Below are positions 63,981-64,000 of a stretch of 64,000 nucleotides of DNA, piece after piece. Source of the stretch: Roseiarcus sp963748545 (GTDB lineage Bacteria > Pseudomonadota > Alphaproteobacteria > Rhizobiales > Beijerinckiaceae); contig CAVVJO010000003.1 in the NCBI GenBank assembly GCA_963748545.1, forward strand, positions 566,075-630,074, written 5' to 3'. The position numbers were made by a program, and so were the translations under genes. Each line of letters opens with the position of its first letter. Position 1 is the stretch's first letter. The notes below the pieces were generated by a model. It had not been told where the DNA came from. It saw only the letters and a program-made list of their open reading frames with translations, and made no database searches.

Positions 63981-64000
63981 ACGAGGCCGCTGCGCCAGTC

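Overview
This 64 kb window is high-GC chromosomal DNA from an alphaproteobacterium. The dcw-cluster gene order, hopanoid side-chain genes, small DUF6894-like and DUF4239 proteins, Tat-dependent secreted enzymes and a Rhizobium-type asparaginase fit the Hyphomicrobiales, perhaps near Beijerinckiaceae or Methylocystaceae; the family placement is inference. Most genes are housekeeping or ordinary catabolism. I see no rRNA, tRNA, CRISPR array, prophage or insertion sequence.

The sequence carries many single-base insertions and deletions, often in short G/C or T runs, that break otherwise conserved genes. They are dense at about 17.2-20.4 kb (pyruvate dehydrogenase), 34-37.5 kb (hflK, rlmN, lytic transglycosylase), 48.3-49.6 kb (aspS) and 60-61 kb (uracil-DNA glycosylase), and nearly absent at 20.9-33.3 kb. 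I read them mainly as consensus errors of a long-read draft, and I give full gene spans across frames with the breaks stated. A true pseudogene looks different: the AT-richer reading frame at 42.6 kb has an in-frame amber codon.

Layout. 0-7.5 kb: peptidoglycan precursor genes murE(partial)-murF-mraY-murD-ftsW-murG, ending abruptly without murC. 7.5-9.1 kb: EthD-like protein, a DUF protein and a secreted poly-histidine protein. 9.2-12.5 kb: EmrAB-type exporter with a MarR repressor in one overlapping operon, apparently leaderless and with palindromic operators on its promoter. 12.6-14.5 kb: Tat-exported Acg-type nitroreductase and a TetR regulator that share a matching operator. 14.5-20.9 kb: HIU hydrolase, then aceE-aceF-lpd. 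20.9-25.3 kb: ABM protein, thioredoxin, SDR, lipoprotein, CBS-BON protein, asparaginase. 25.3-28.8 kb: hpnI-hpnJ-hpnK, which build the cyclitol-ether headgroup of bacteriohopanetetrol. 29.3-33.3 kb: sulfotransferase, secreted protein, SorC regulator, TerC-family membrane protein. 33.3-37.5 kb: hflKC, rlmN, MltB-type lytic transglycosylase. 38.4-46.8 kb: MHS transporter, GMP reductase, GST, SDR, small ABM and DUF6894-like proteins, CoA-binding protein, enoyl-CoA hydratase, L,D-transpeptidase. 47.3-50.1 kb: Tat cyclase, aspS. 50.3-54.7 kb: complete CUT1-type sugar ABC importer behind two palindromes. 55.0-59.2 kb: acyl-CoA synthetase, thiolase, acyl-CoA dehydrogenase. 59.4-64 kb: small secreted protein, UdgX-like glycosylase, PfpI protein, membrane proteins, fatty-acid desaturase.

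The most distinctive biology is local regulation (TetR operator pair, MarR leaderless promoter, palindromes before the sugar importer) and a few unusual proteins (poly-His secreted protein, UdgX-like enzyme with a variant loop, E3 subunit with its own lipoyl domain). I did not find a convincing wholly new multi-gene system.
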